Assembly (NCBI RefSeq): GCF_910589235.1 | Contig: NC_060965.1 | Coordinates: 2,011,901 to 2,075,900 of the forward strand | Length of the DNA: 64,000 bases | Reading direction: 5' to 3' | Source of the DNA: Vespa crabro | Taxonomy: Eukaryota > Arthropoda > Insecta > Hymenoptera > Vespidae | Shown: positions 45,519 through 55,354 of the stretch, piece after piece | Layout of the letters: the number at the start of each line of letters is the position of its first letter | How positions within the stretch are numbered: the stretch's first letter is position 1 | Position numbers and translations under genes: made by a program | Notes under the pieces: model-generated | The model's input: only the letters and a program-made list of their open reading frames with translations | The model's database searches: none | What the model was told of the DNA's origin: nothing

Positions 45519-45519
<1 letters not shown>

Positions 45520-45521
<2 letters not shown>

Positions 45522-45720
45522 AGAGGAAAAGAAAAAAGAGGGAAAGAAAAATTATTCTTAAGTAAAATTCCTAACAATGATAAGTAAGAAAAATAAATAA
45601 AATCCTAAGGCGAAGATATTTAAAAAAAAAAAAAAATAAATAAATAAATAAATAAAATGAAATAAATAAAAGAAAATAAAAGAAAAGGAGAAAAAGAAAG
45701 GATTCGAGCTAGTGCTCTGA
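45520..45720. repeat. A-rich and (AAAT)n low-complexity DNA
   Basis: A/G-rich DNA followed by AAAT units (45635-45660). Confidence 0.8.
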
Positions 45721-45959
45721 TCTATAACGAAAATGTAACTATATATAATGTATTTAAAAGAATTATACGAGAGGAATGTGTACACACTACCCACACACCC
45801 GCATACACCCACACGTTACACGCGCATATAACAAACGCGCGCATATGCATACAACACAGGACTCCTTTTTCGTAAGTTTTTAAATCGTTTTTAAAATGGT
45901 TAACGGTATGAAGTGTACGGTCGAAAAGAGAGATAACATATATCTTTGGTGTCGTGTGA

Positions 45960-46397
45960 CATTGCAAGAGTAAGAAGACGAGAGAGAGAGAGAGTGAGAA
46001 GATAAAGAAGATAGAGAGAGAGAGAGGGGGGGTATGGAAGGGACAGGGAGAAGGGAAAGAGAGGGAAAGTAATGTGTCGCGGTTGACGCCCTTTCTTCTT
46101 GCAAGTAGACAATAGAGTAGGATAGTGGCTCTTATAAATTATCGTGGCGTATTACGCGTGACATTAGGAAGGACGTATGAGGATGAGGATGAGAAGAAGA
46201 AGAAGAAGAGAAGGGGAAAACAGGACGAAGGGAGAGAAGTTCGGTATCGTTAGCGTCTCGCGTCCCCTCGCTCGTTTCCTTTACGTGACCAACACTGGCG
46301 TGTCTGACGGAGGTTCGTTAGAAACACGAGATTTATCCCTTTCCTCTTCAAAGAAAAGAGACAGAAAAAAAGGAAAAAAGTAAGAGATAGAAAGAGG

Positions 46398-46438
<41 letters not shown>

Positions 46439-46450
46439 AACGAAGAAAAT
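45960..46450. other. Purine-rich DNA with a small complex island
   Basis: GA-rich runs at 45975-46035 and 46395-46440 flank a complex part (46235-46330). No supported exon. Confidence 0.45.
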
Positions 46451-46469
46451 AACACAGAAAGATCAGATA

Positions 46470-46940
46470 TTGCAAGCTCGCCATTTATTGCCTATTACGA
46501 TCTAATCATTTTCTTTCCTCTAACAATCGTATCATCTTTTTCATCCTAACTGATAATACATTAGAGACTCCTTACTTATCGACCGAACGGATAATTTTAT
46601 CGATAATCATCCATGATAAATAAATTTTCAATCCTTCGATTGGATAAAATCATTATTTGTCCTACGTACGACGATTAAATATATGCATTATAATATAATA
46701 TCGACGATACGAATTATTTATTTTTATAATAAAAACTAATACTATCAACGAGATATTTAACGAAAAAGGAATTTGTTTTTATTTCTTTTCTTTTCTTTTT
46801 CTTTCATTTTTTTTTTTTTTTTCATTCCATCGACACGAAAATTGTTGGGGCTCAAATAATTGAGGTTATGAAAACGTTCGAATCGATTAAAGCATATTTA
46901 CATATGTCATGTACTTGATCTATTGAAAACGATATTTTCA
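46470..46940. other. AT-rich noncoding DNA
   Basis: Non-repetitive AT-rich sequence with a T run at 46809-46823. No gene. Confidence 0.5.
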
Positions 46941-46978
46941 AAAGTTGCCGCCGCGCGTATATCTCTTAACAACGAATA

Positions 46979-46985
<7 letters not shown>

Positions 46986-47029
<44 letters not shown>

Positions 47030-47030
47030 T
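46986..47030. repeat. (TA)n microsatellite
   Basis: About 22 TA units. Confidence 0.95.
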
Positions 47031-47147
47031 GTAAGTATAAACATATATATCTATATAAGTGGCCTCGCGCACGGCTCTTTGGTAAATCTGTGAATACACC
47101 CCTGACATCGCGTCCCTCCACCGCTCGAAGAGGGTCGCGTATATTCT

Positions 47148-47188
47148 CTCCACCACCACCACCACCACCACCACCACCACTACCACCT
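47148..47188. repeat. (CCA)n trinucleotide array
   Basis: About 12 CCA units. Confidence 0.93.
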
Positions 47189-47349
47189 ATTCCTCCCCCA
47201 TCTCCTCCATATATGCGAGGGGGTGGCGATGGCGGTGAAGAGAGGAACACGCGGAACGCTTTATGAATGAATGTTTCCGCGCCAAGTGCGAGAAGAGAGA
47301 CGGATAGATAGGGTAGGGTGCTCGTGTGAGCGAGTACGAGTACGAGTAT

Positions 47350-47360
47350 ATCAGAGAGAA

Positions 47361-47400
<40 letters not shown>

Positions 47401-47416
47401 TAACTCTGGGGATGTG

Positions 47417-47449
<33 letters not shown>

Positions 47450-47450
47450 T
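47350..47450. repeat. (GA)n arrays
   Basis: Two GA-rich runs at 47353-47400 and 47418-47449. Confidence 0.9.
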
Positions 47451-47554
47451 CGTGTGTCCCGCGTGTAAACACAATAATACCGACGTTTCCATTCATCAGC
47501 TCGACCCCGGCGCGCGACCTCGAGAAATACCTTTGGTGGTACCACGTGCTCTCT

Positions 47555-47711
47555 GCGAACTCTCTCTCTCTCTCTCTTTCTCTCTCTTCTCCCTCTCTCA
47601 CTCTCTCAAAACCTCTCTACCCCTTCCTATTCCTCTGTCTCCTCCCTCTACCCTTCCTCATCCTTTTGATTCTTTCTCGTGTTCGTCGCGATATACCATT
47701 CTATTTTCATT

Positions 47712-47744
<33 letters not shown>

Positions 47745-48010
47745 CTTTAACTCTCATTCTCATTCTCATTCTTTCTCTCTCTCTCTCACTCTCTCGTTTG
47801 CTAACTCACTCTCTCTCGGCCGATGCCAACTACGGAATCCACTTGACATCATCGTTCATTATGAATTTCCGGACCTTTCTTTCCTTCTTTTTTCTTTCTT
47901 TATTTCATTTTTTTTCTTTCTTTCTTTCTTTATGCCTTTCACTCTTTCCCCATTTTTATCTTCTCTTTTGTTCTTTTTTCTTTGTCTTTTTTTGTTTTGG
48001 TTTGTTTTTG
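47555..48010. repeat. CT- then T-rich field
   Basis: CT arrays (47561-47605, 47713-47745, 47770-47800) followed by TTTC/T-rich DNA to about 48020. This marks the right edge of the microsatellite-dominated part of the window. Confidence 0.8.
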
Positions 48011-48059
48011 CTTGTTTTTCTTTTCTTATTCATTGATAATGCAGTTGAGAATGCATACT

Positions 48060-48640
48060 ATGTGTACATATTTTGATAATAGCATAGAGTTCAAATTTGT
48101 TTAATGTCATTAATTTGATATTTTTTATATATATATGTATATGTATGTATGTATGTATGTATGTATATATTTTACTTTTATTTTTTTTATAAATATGTAT
48201 TTTATAATTATTATAATATATTATAATTACTATAATATAATGGAACAAATAATTGATATGTCATGATTTATAATATATGGTGGTTATATGGTGATACCAT
48301 TTATTATAGTATTCTGTATTCTAATTATATTATTCTGAACAATATTCAAATTTTTACATTATATTATTTTTATATAAATGCAAAAAAGAAAAAAAAGAAA
48401 ATTAAGTTATATGTGATAATATGCTATAAATTATTATAAACCAATTATATGATGATACCATCTAATTATGTATTAATATTTATAAATAATATTACAAATT
48501 GCAAATTGTTTATTATTTTTGTCTAGACACAAACAGAAATTAGATCATACCATGTGACATTATATACCCATGAGAATAATTATAGGTAAGCGTTCAATTT
48601 TGCAACATTTGCATAAAACATTTAAAAAATTTCTTTCTCT
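48060..48640. other. Very AT-rich noncoding DNA
   Basis: Sequence with TGTATG units (48135-48165) and many TATAAT words. No gene is supported. Confidence 0.5.
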
Positions 48641-48653
48641 AACATTAAAAAAA

Positions 48654-48655
<2 letters not shown>

Positions 48656-48700
<45 letters not shown>
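48656..48700. repeat. (TA)n microsatellite
   Basis: About 20 TA units. Confidence 0.95.
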
Positions 48701-48704
<4 letters not shown>

Positions 48705-48868
48705 ATAAGATTAAAATTTAATATAAAAATTATAACAATACACTATTTTATATCTCTTATATACAACAAAAATGATTGATATTTATTAGATGAATATGCA
48801 TGTATCAATTTTAAATTCATAATAATCGATTAAAACTAATATAAATTTCTTTTTTTTTTTTTTTTTTT

Positions 48869-49307
48869 TTGTGGGAAAAAGTATATGAAAGCAACGTTTG
48901 GTCCATCCTCTGCACAATGGAGTTAGGATTACTCATAGAATCATCATTAAGAAATATTTCTATAAGAATGTTATCGGACGATTATGATAATGATGATGAT
49001 GATGATGATGATGATGATAAAAAGATCATGAAAAAAAATTCGTTAAATTGTTCCATAATAACGAGAAAAAATTTTTTATCGTTTTGGCCCTTCATCAACG
49101 AACAACATTCACAATTTATATTAAATAAAAATAATATATCCAATGAGTCAAAATTAAAGGTACGACTAGAATATAAATGAAGGAAAAAATTGACTCATGA
49201 AAAAAAAATTGTTATCTAATAAAAAAGACAATTAATAAATTTTTAAATTAACATCGAAAACGATAAATAAAAATGATAATGACGGTGACGATGACAATGA
49301 TAATTAC

Positions 49308-49380
<73 letters not shown>

Positions 49381-49937
49381 TTAATAAGCGCGATAATAAT
49401 AAAATTGATACTTTTTTGGAGAATGACAATGGTGCTTTTGAAAAACCTTGAAGATTACGAAGAGAATAATGTTGGTAAGACTGATTCATTGAAACCTGAT
49501 TGGTCGTACATTGATCATTGAAAAAAAAATTAAATTTATGGATTTTGATAAAACTAAAAAATGTTCAAACGATATTAACAAGGATGATTCCGTGAAGTCT
49601 ATTTTTTTTTCTCGTCGAATTTAAAAATAAATGAAAATAATTGTGAACATTCGAAATTCGACAAAATTACAATGATATATTTTTAGCCAAAAGATTATCG
49701 AACGAAATTAGAAAAGATAATATTTCAATGTACTTTAATGATTACAATAGTAGTTCAATTTTAGCCAAAAAAAATTTTAATGTAAGCATGATCGAAACCA
49801 AAACTTATGTCGTCGTTAATACGTCGAATGCGAAAGAAATCGAAGATATTAAAGTAAAAATGGATAATTCGTTTAAGAATGATATCGAACACGATTTACG
49901 TAGAATTATTAGGGACCTGACAAAAATTAATAATTAA
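48869..49937 (+). pseudogene. Broken Asp/Asn/Lys-rich open frames, possibly the 5' part of the DNMT3 relic
   Basis: Two frames look more protein-like than the repeat artefacts elsewhere. The first (48869-49180) includes MELGLLIESSLRNISIRMLS and an Asp run, with a possible donor at AAAG|GTACGA (about 49159). The second (about 49687-49937) follows a good acceptor (ATATATTTTTAG) and includes KEIEDIKVKMDNSFKNDIEH, ending in TAA. Between them are an (AAT)n array and further short interrupted frames in the same style. Insect DNMT3 proteins carry a disordered region before the PWWP domain, so these may be its decayed exons. No homology can be shown, and chance AT-rich frames are an alternative. Confidence 0.25.
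49305..49384. repeat. (AAT)n microsatellite
   Basis: About 26 AAT units. Confidence 0.95.
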
Positions 49938-49950
49938 TAAATTAAAGAGA

Positions 49951-50005
49951 ATTTCTTTGGAAGATTAATATGGGGATATTGTTCTGATTGATGGCCAGAT
50001 AAAAC

Positions 50006-50062
<57 letters not shown>

Positions 50063-50222
50063 GTATTATTCATTTATATAATATATTATATTAAATAATA
50101 ATGTAATAATGTAATTGATTAATTTAATTTATTATAGCATTGATTATCGATGCAGAACATATAGGAAAGATTTCTAAACCTGGAAAATTATGTGTCTATT
50201 GGTTACTCATTAATATCTCTTG

Positions 50223-50277
<55 letters not shown>

Positions 50278-51094
50278 TACATATATACAATTATTTAAAT
50301 ATTAATTATAATTTCATATCCTAATAAAACTAGTAACCTATTCTTTGAATATGTTCACATCGAGGAATTAGTAACAGAAGCTAACGGAAGACATTTGTTT
50401 TGGCTAAAACGTTGTCAATATGCAAACCAAGTATAGGTTAGAAATGAACAGGTAAATTGTTATTTAAAAAATACATAAAGTAAAAGATAGGACCTTTTAT
50501 CGTCTGTTTCTCTTGTTAAGACACCTTGGACAGGAACCTGATGTAGTAGATTCTGCATATTTCTCACCTCAGCATAAATTAAGGCTTTATTGGCATAACC
50601 TGCCATTCAATGCGAATACTTCGCCACTTGAAATTAATCAAGATTTACAAAATGTACTTACTCCTAATTTTAATCAGTATGCTTTAGTAAAAAAAAAATC
50701 AGGACAGTAATGACGCATTTATATTCGTTAAAATAATTATTCTATTGTTTTTCAATTTAGATTCTTAAAATATGATAATGATATATAACCTTTATGTAGC
50801 GACGTGCATATAACCTATACATACATATATATACGTGATAACCTGAAATAAATATATATATATATATATAAATTATTATTAGATAAACGTTTGCTAAACC
50901 TAATTTTGATGAAAGACAAAAGGGATCTTTTGTAGATAACAGAGATCGAAGAGATATTTGGATTTCCACAGCACTACACTAATGTTAAACAATTATCTGC
51001 GATTAAACGCTGAAAACTAATCGGCATGTCGTAGAGCGTACAAACGCTTGCCGCCATATTGCTATCGTTGCGCTCTCTATACGAGCACAATTAA
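49951..51094 (+). pseudogene. Dnmt3: Degenerate DNMT3 (de novo DNA cytosine-5 methyltransferase) gene
   Basis: Four separate segments match animal DNMT3 in order. (1) A PWWP-like domain: 49956-50008 reads FFGRLIWGYCSD, a TGA stop, then WPDK; after a TA-filled gap and a good acceptor, 50137-50222 reads IIDAEHIGKISKPGKLCVYW. (2) 50334-50451: LFFEYVHIEELVTEANGRHL then FW, matching the LFFEFYHLLN region of human DNMT3; the motif VI ENV that follows is broken. About five bases are missing near 50404-50408, the frame shifts, and reading resumes as NVVNMQTKYRLEMN. (3) 50521-50733: RHLGQEPDVVDSAYFSPQHK to YALVKK, matching RFLE..PVMIDA. An A10 tract (50689-50698) shifts frame before IRTVMTHLYSLK. (4) 50883-51094: the target-recognition and C-terminal motif, with ITEIEEIFGFPQHYTNVKQL. 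Three in-frame stops lie at 50933, 51011 and 51032; the first and third replace conserved Trp codons. The ADD domain and motifs I-IV with the catalytic Cys are absent between segments 1 and 2. The gene cannot make an active enzyme. Several exon borders remain recognisable. Confidence 0.88.
50009..50275. repeat. Two (TA)n microsatellites inside the DNMT3 relic
   Basis: TA arrays at 50009-50058 and 50226-50275. The second sits where most of the catalytic domain should be encoded, so it may mark the deletion point. Confidence 0.9.
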
Positions 51095-51588
51095 CTAAAG
51101 ACGACCAAAGGGATCATTGTAATTTTCATTTTATTTATATTTTTATAAAACGATGATACTTTCTTATCAATAATCGAAAAATGAAGAGAAGTATTATATA
51201 ATTTCAAAAAAAATGAAATTAATTCAAGATAATATATTTGAAACGTTGATAATGAATAATCGAATTTAATTCTATAAAAGGTTATGTTTAATTATGACGA
51301 ATCGAAAAGGTTATTTTTTTTAAACAAGCCAATGTGGTAACAAATTGTCAGATGTATTCTTTATTCATCGTTAAACGTACTTTTTTTTTTTCTCTTTTAC
51401 ATAATGAGGTTAAAAAGGAAACAACGGACGACATTTTTTTTACAATGACGAATGGAAAAGAATAAATTTACTTTGAGTGTCACTTTGTACTCTCTTGTGT
51501 ATTTTTATGAGATTTTTTTTGTATAAGTTTCGCTTTGTGAGCATTGAACGATTAAAATAGTTTTTTTAGTTTCTTTAAAATAGAAAAA
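51095..51588. other. Intergenic DNA between the DNMT3 relic and NOL9
   Basis: About 490 bases lie between two tail-to-tail genes. On the minus strand AATAAA at 51360-51365, about 225 bases past the NOL9 stop, is a plausible polyadenylation signal for NOL9. A T-rich tract and no open frame of note complete the segment. Confidence 0.5.
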
Positions 51589-52169
51589 TCAACTCGACGT
51601 TCGTCTATTTTGATATCTCATACGGAAATAACCTCTACGTGGATCACGACTCGTTGGTAAAGCATCGTTTCCACCTGCATATGGTACATTGGGTTGATTT
51701 AACTGAAGTAAATTAATAGGTACAGGTATGGATCCTATTAAACAATTAACATGTCGCATAAGTGACAGCGGTAATGGCGTATTTATATACAATTCTTCTT
51801 TTTCCATATCAATACCTCGAATTATTCCTGAAGAATCAAATAAAATCAATGAGATTAGATTAGTATTGTTGAATAGAATAATTATAAAAAAACAAAAAAA
51901 AATTCAATGCGGACAGAGAGAAAAAAAACGTATGAGATAGCAATATTATAATTATTTGTAATTTACCATAGCCATAACAGGCGCATAAAGGTGCTCTTGT
52001 TAATATACGAGGTTTTGATGAAGTAGCTTCTTGCAATAAATCACTTGTTAAATCAATGCCACACAGAGCGACCATGTTACCATTGATTACAGTTAATACA
52101 CGTGAAGGTGGTACGCATTCTCGTAGTAGAGCGATAGTTAAAGAAGCAAAAGGTGCCCTGTAAAAAAAT

Positions 52170-52211
<42 letters not shown>

Positions 52212-54731
52212 GTATATGTATGTATGTATAAATCATTTTAATAAGATGAACTTCTTCATAACGAATGTTAGCGGAAAATATATAAATATTGAACATCGAT
52301 ACGAAGCAAAGTTATTAAGTGACATTATACTAACACATATGGTACAACTTCGTTAATGCTGAGTGATGTTAATCTGGCATGGAATCTAGAAAATTTTTAT
52401 TTAAAAGTTTAACATTTCATTGGAGAAAGAAAATAAAATAATTTTCAATATCTCACGTAGAATTTCCATTGGAATTTAAAATTCCACTTAGATATGATAT
52501 CATTGCTAATTCACGTTGTTGATAAGGCTCCATATTCCATGAATCATTCGTTGATTCATATTTCTTTTCGGCATTTGTATTTATAACCTGCAGCTCATGA
52601 CAACATGGTTCATTCCAAACCGTAATATTTTTACTCCATGAAAAGCCTGTAAAAGTCTATGAAAAACAATTTTATTTTTATTTTCATTACTACTTGAATT
52701 TTGTTTTATTTTAAATTTTTTACGAAAATGATAGCACCTACCTGTTGATTAATAATATCGCAACTCAGTAAATTGGGATAATTATTTTTTGTCCTTTCAG
52801 ACATTATTTGTAAGACGAATGAAGGCCGAAAAAGTTTAATCGTAAACACTACGATATCCCATCCTATTCCTTGTGTAAAACCCATTGTATTTACAATTAT
52901 TGGTAAACGTGACATGATCGGACAACTTAACAATTTATTCGCCAACAACTTAACGCATTCGATGTACCTCGTAATACAACGAGTCACATTTACATCTCCT
53001 ATGTACAACTGATAAACTGGCATCTTTAAATGTGTAAAATTAGGTCCAGTTAATGGTTCCTCAATTAAACTATAGGATATACTGCCAGGCGGTGTACATT
53101 CATTTTGACCAGGATCAACGTCCACCAAAACGACCATCCGAGAAGTCGGTAATAACGTATTTATCAAATAACGTACGGTTGTAGATTTCCCAACATTTTT
53201 ACCACCTGCTATTAATGTACATGACCAATCATTTGAACGCCAACGATTAAGAATTTTTTCAGCAAGTATTCCTGTGACAGTCGGATCGATTATCAATTTT
53301 TTATAATTATGATTATTGAGATAAAGATTGGATTGCAATATCATTTCAGCTCTTCTTGTGTCGGTCCAGGAATAATTTTTGACATTGCGAATTTTCGGAA
53401 ATAACTTTATTGGATAGTAAGTATTAACGAATCCTGTTAAATTATTTTCCAAATTCCATAAAATGATCACTGTCATACCCGGTTTGCATTGATTGATATC
53501 ATATTGCAATGCATTTTTTATGTCAGGATTAATACCCTCTGGAGATAAAGATGTCCAGATATCTTTAACGTTAGATATCAAAAATTTATTACTTGTTTCT
53601 ACTGTTATAAGACTGTATCCTTTAGGAGAATATACTTCTATTGGAGGATTTGAGGTAGTAATGTGAGATCCATAAACTTCTATAGCACCGTACAATACAT
53701 TTATCATTAGCTTGCCAGTAAAACAAAAACTTGTCTTTTCTTGCATAATCATTAATACTTTATTATGCAAACAATATAAATGTAGCTTTTCATTATAATT
53801 TGCAGTGGATGTATTCGTATTTATCATTGTCGATTTTTCTTTTATTACTTTAGATTTGGTGTTTCGTTCCTCGGTATTACGCATTGTCGAATTTTCAGTG
53901 CATTCCTGCACTTCGTTCTTTCTTGTAACAACTGATGTTTTTTTTTTGCCTATGAGATATTTAGACTGCGATTTTTCATTGTCCTTCATAAATTTCATTC
54001 TTTGATTTTTCCTATGACCATATTCAATAGTAGATGTCTCATTTGGATTTATAGATTCAGCAACGACAATGCATGCATTGTCATTATCGATACAAGAATC
54101 ATTTTGTAACATATCCAAATCATTAAAGATCTCTTGTAGTGATTTATTTTTATTTTCTCCTGAAGAATCTGTTATATTGGACATAGATACACTCTGTCAA
54201 AAAAAAAAAAAAAGAAAAAAAAAAAAGAAGAAACAATAGAATCGTTATTTGAAAATAATGATAAAAAAAAAACAAATTGCTAAAAAAGATCGAAAGACAT
54301 TATCAAAATGCTATGTTAATACTTCTACGATCATCGAAGGACCAAGACTCCTACGTATTTCAAATGTATTGTCCTGCATTTTTACTGTACCATATGTCGT
54401 TGAATTTACGATCTTGCAATCGTTCGAATTGGAAGAAACATTCGTGTGATCTAAAATTACATAAATTGTTTGCAAGATTTTTTAAAGTACAATCAATTAG
54501 AATGGTGCATACATAAAAATAAGTTATACATTCTTTCATTCCATCATAATTTTTGGATAACATTTTAATTGTTTTCTTAGCCTTTTTATTAAATGCATCG
54601 TAATTTTTGTTTTTTTTTTGCTCAAATGCACTAGAAGATGCAACACATTCTGGTAAAGAATTTCTTCTAATGGACGTATCCTTGTATGATTTCTTAAGAT
54701 TATGTTTATCAAGGTCACAAGATATATTCAT
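51589..54731 (-). CDS. NOL9: Polynucleotide 5'-hydroxyl-kinase NOL9 (Grc3 family)
   Basis: Six exons on the minus strand: 54731-54513, 54193-52742, 52656-52457, 52385-52335, 52157-51967 and 51827-51589. All have GT..AG introns and matching phases, giving 783 aa (human NOL9 has 702). The family phosphorylates the 5' end of RNA in the nucleolus and, with LAS1L, processes the ITS2 spacer of pre-rRNA. The Walker A loop GGKNVGKST (residues 403-411) is intact. VVLVDVDPGQNECTPPGSIS follows and is the conserved DxDxGQ segment of the Clp1/Grc3 kinase fold. The preceding part (GAIEVYGSHI, SPKGYSLITV) is the N-terminal beta domain. The C-terminal exons give APFASLTIALLRECVPPSRV and TVINGNMVALCGIDLT, then RGIDMEKEELYINTPLPLSL and HVNCLIGSIPVP, typical of NOL9 ends. 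Residues 1-140 are Lys/Asn/Ser-rich and probably disordered, with nuclear localisation-type basic runs. The start at 54731 is the first Met of the first exon. A later Met at 54184 in exon 2 is an alternative if exon 1 is noncoding. Confidence 0.93.
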
Positions 54732-55354
54732 TGTTCCTCTTATCTTTTCAAGAGAAAAATTTTATTAGGATATGATATATAATAATCTAAAATAAAAAGT
54801 TGTCAAATGATTTACCTTATATATGTTATTCCTTGTATGATTATTTAATTAATGCCTATTAGTATTTAATACCAATTATGTTTATTTAGTATTGCATATT
54901 TTGATAAAGAAAATATATTCTCAAAATCTAACCTTAATAAAAATTCCTTTGATTCTAAAGGTATTGTTTGTCACGGTTTAGTGATGAGACATGGCGGGCT
55001 CTCGAATTAATTTGAAAATCATGACAACTAGCTTCTTCTATTTTCATTTCATTTAATTGAACGAAAACGTAAAATATTTTATTAATATTTATTAATCTAT
55101 AAGAAATTATTTCTTATGAAATTTATGTTAAAATAAAAGATGAAATTTGTTAAAAGTAAAAAATGGAAACAAATTATTAAAAAAGAAAAAAAAAGAAACA
55201 AAGTAAAATACGTGTAATTGAAAGAGTTCGATTTCAGATGGCGCTTAAGTAGTTGTTCCGTAAGACAACTTATAGTATTACTTCTTTTAATGAAATACTG
55301 ATAGCACATAACTGTACTTAGTGAATACATACAGTTTAGTATCTACTAACAAAA
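54732..55354. promoter_or_regulatory. Shared upstream region of NOL9 and the KDM7 gene
   Basis: The two genes are transcribed away from each other with 623 bases between start codons. The region is AT-rich with no CpG island and no open frame of note. It contains GATTTCAGATGGCGCTTAAG near 55231 (a YY1/Pho-like ATGGCG core) and TTTAGTGATGAGACATGGCG near 54976. A bidirectional promoter is inferred from layout only. Confidence 0.45.

Noticed and set aside
49951..51094. A functional DNMT3 gene with unusual splicing
   Set aside because: The lost bases at the ENV motif, the A10 frame change and three stops within one otherwise well-aligned exon cannot all be removed by splicing, and the catalytic Cys region is absent.
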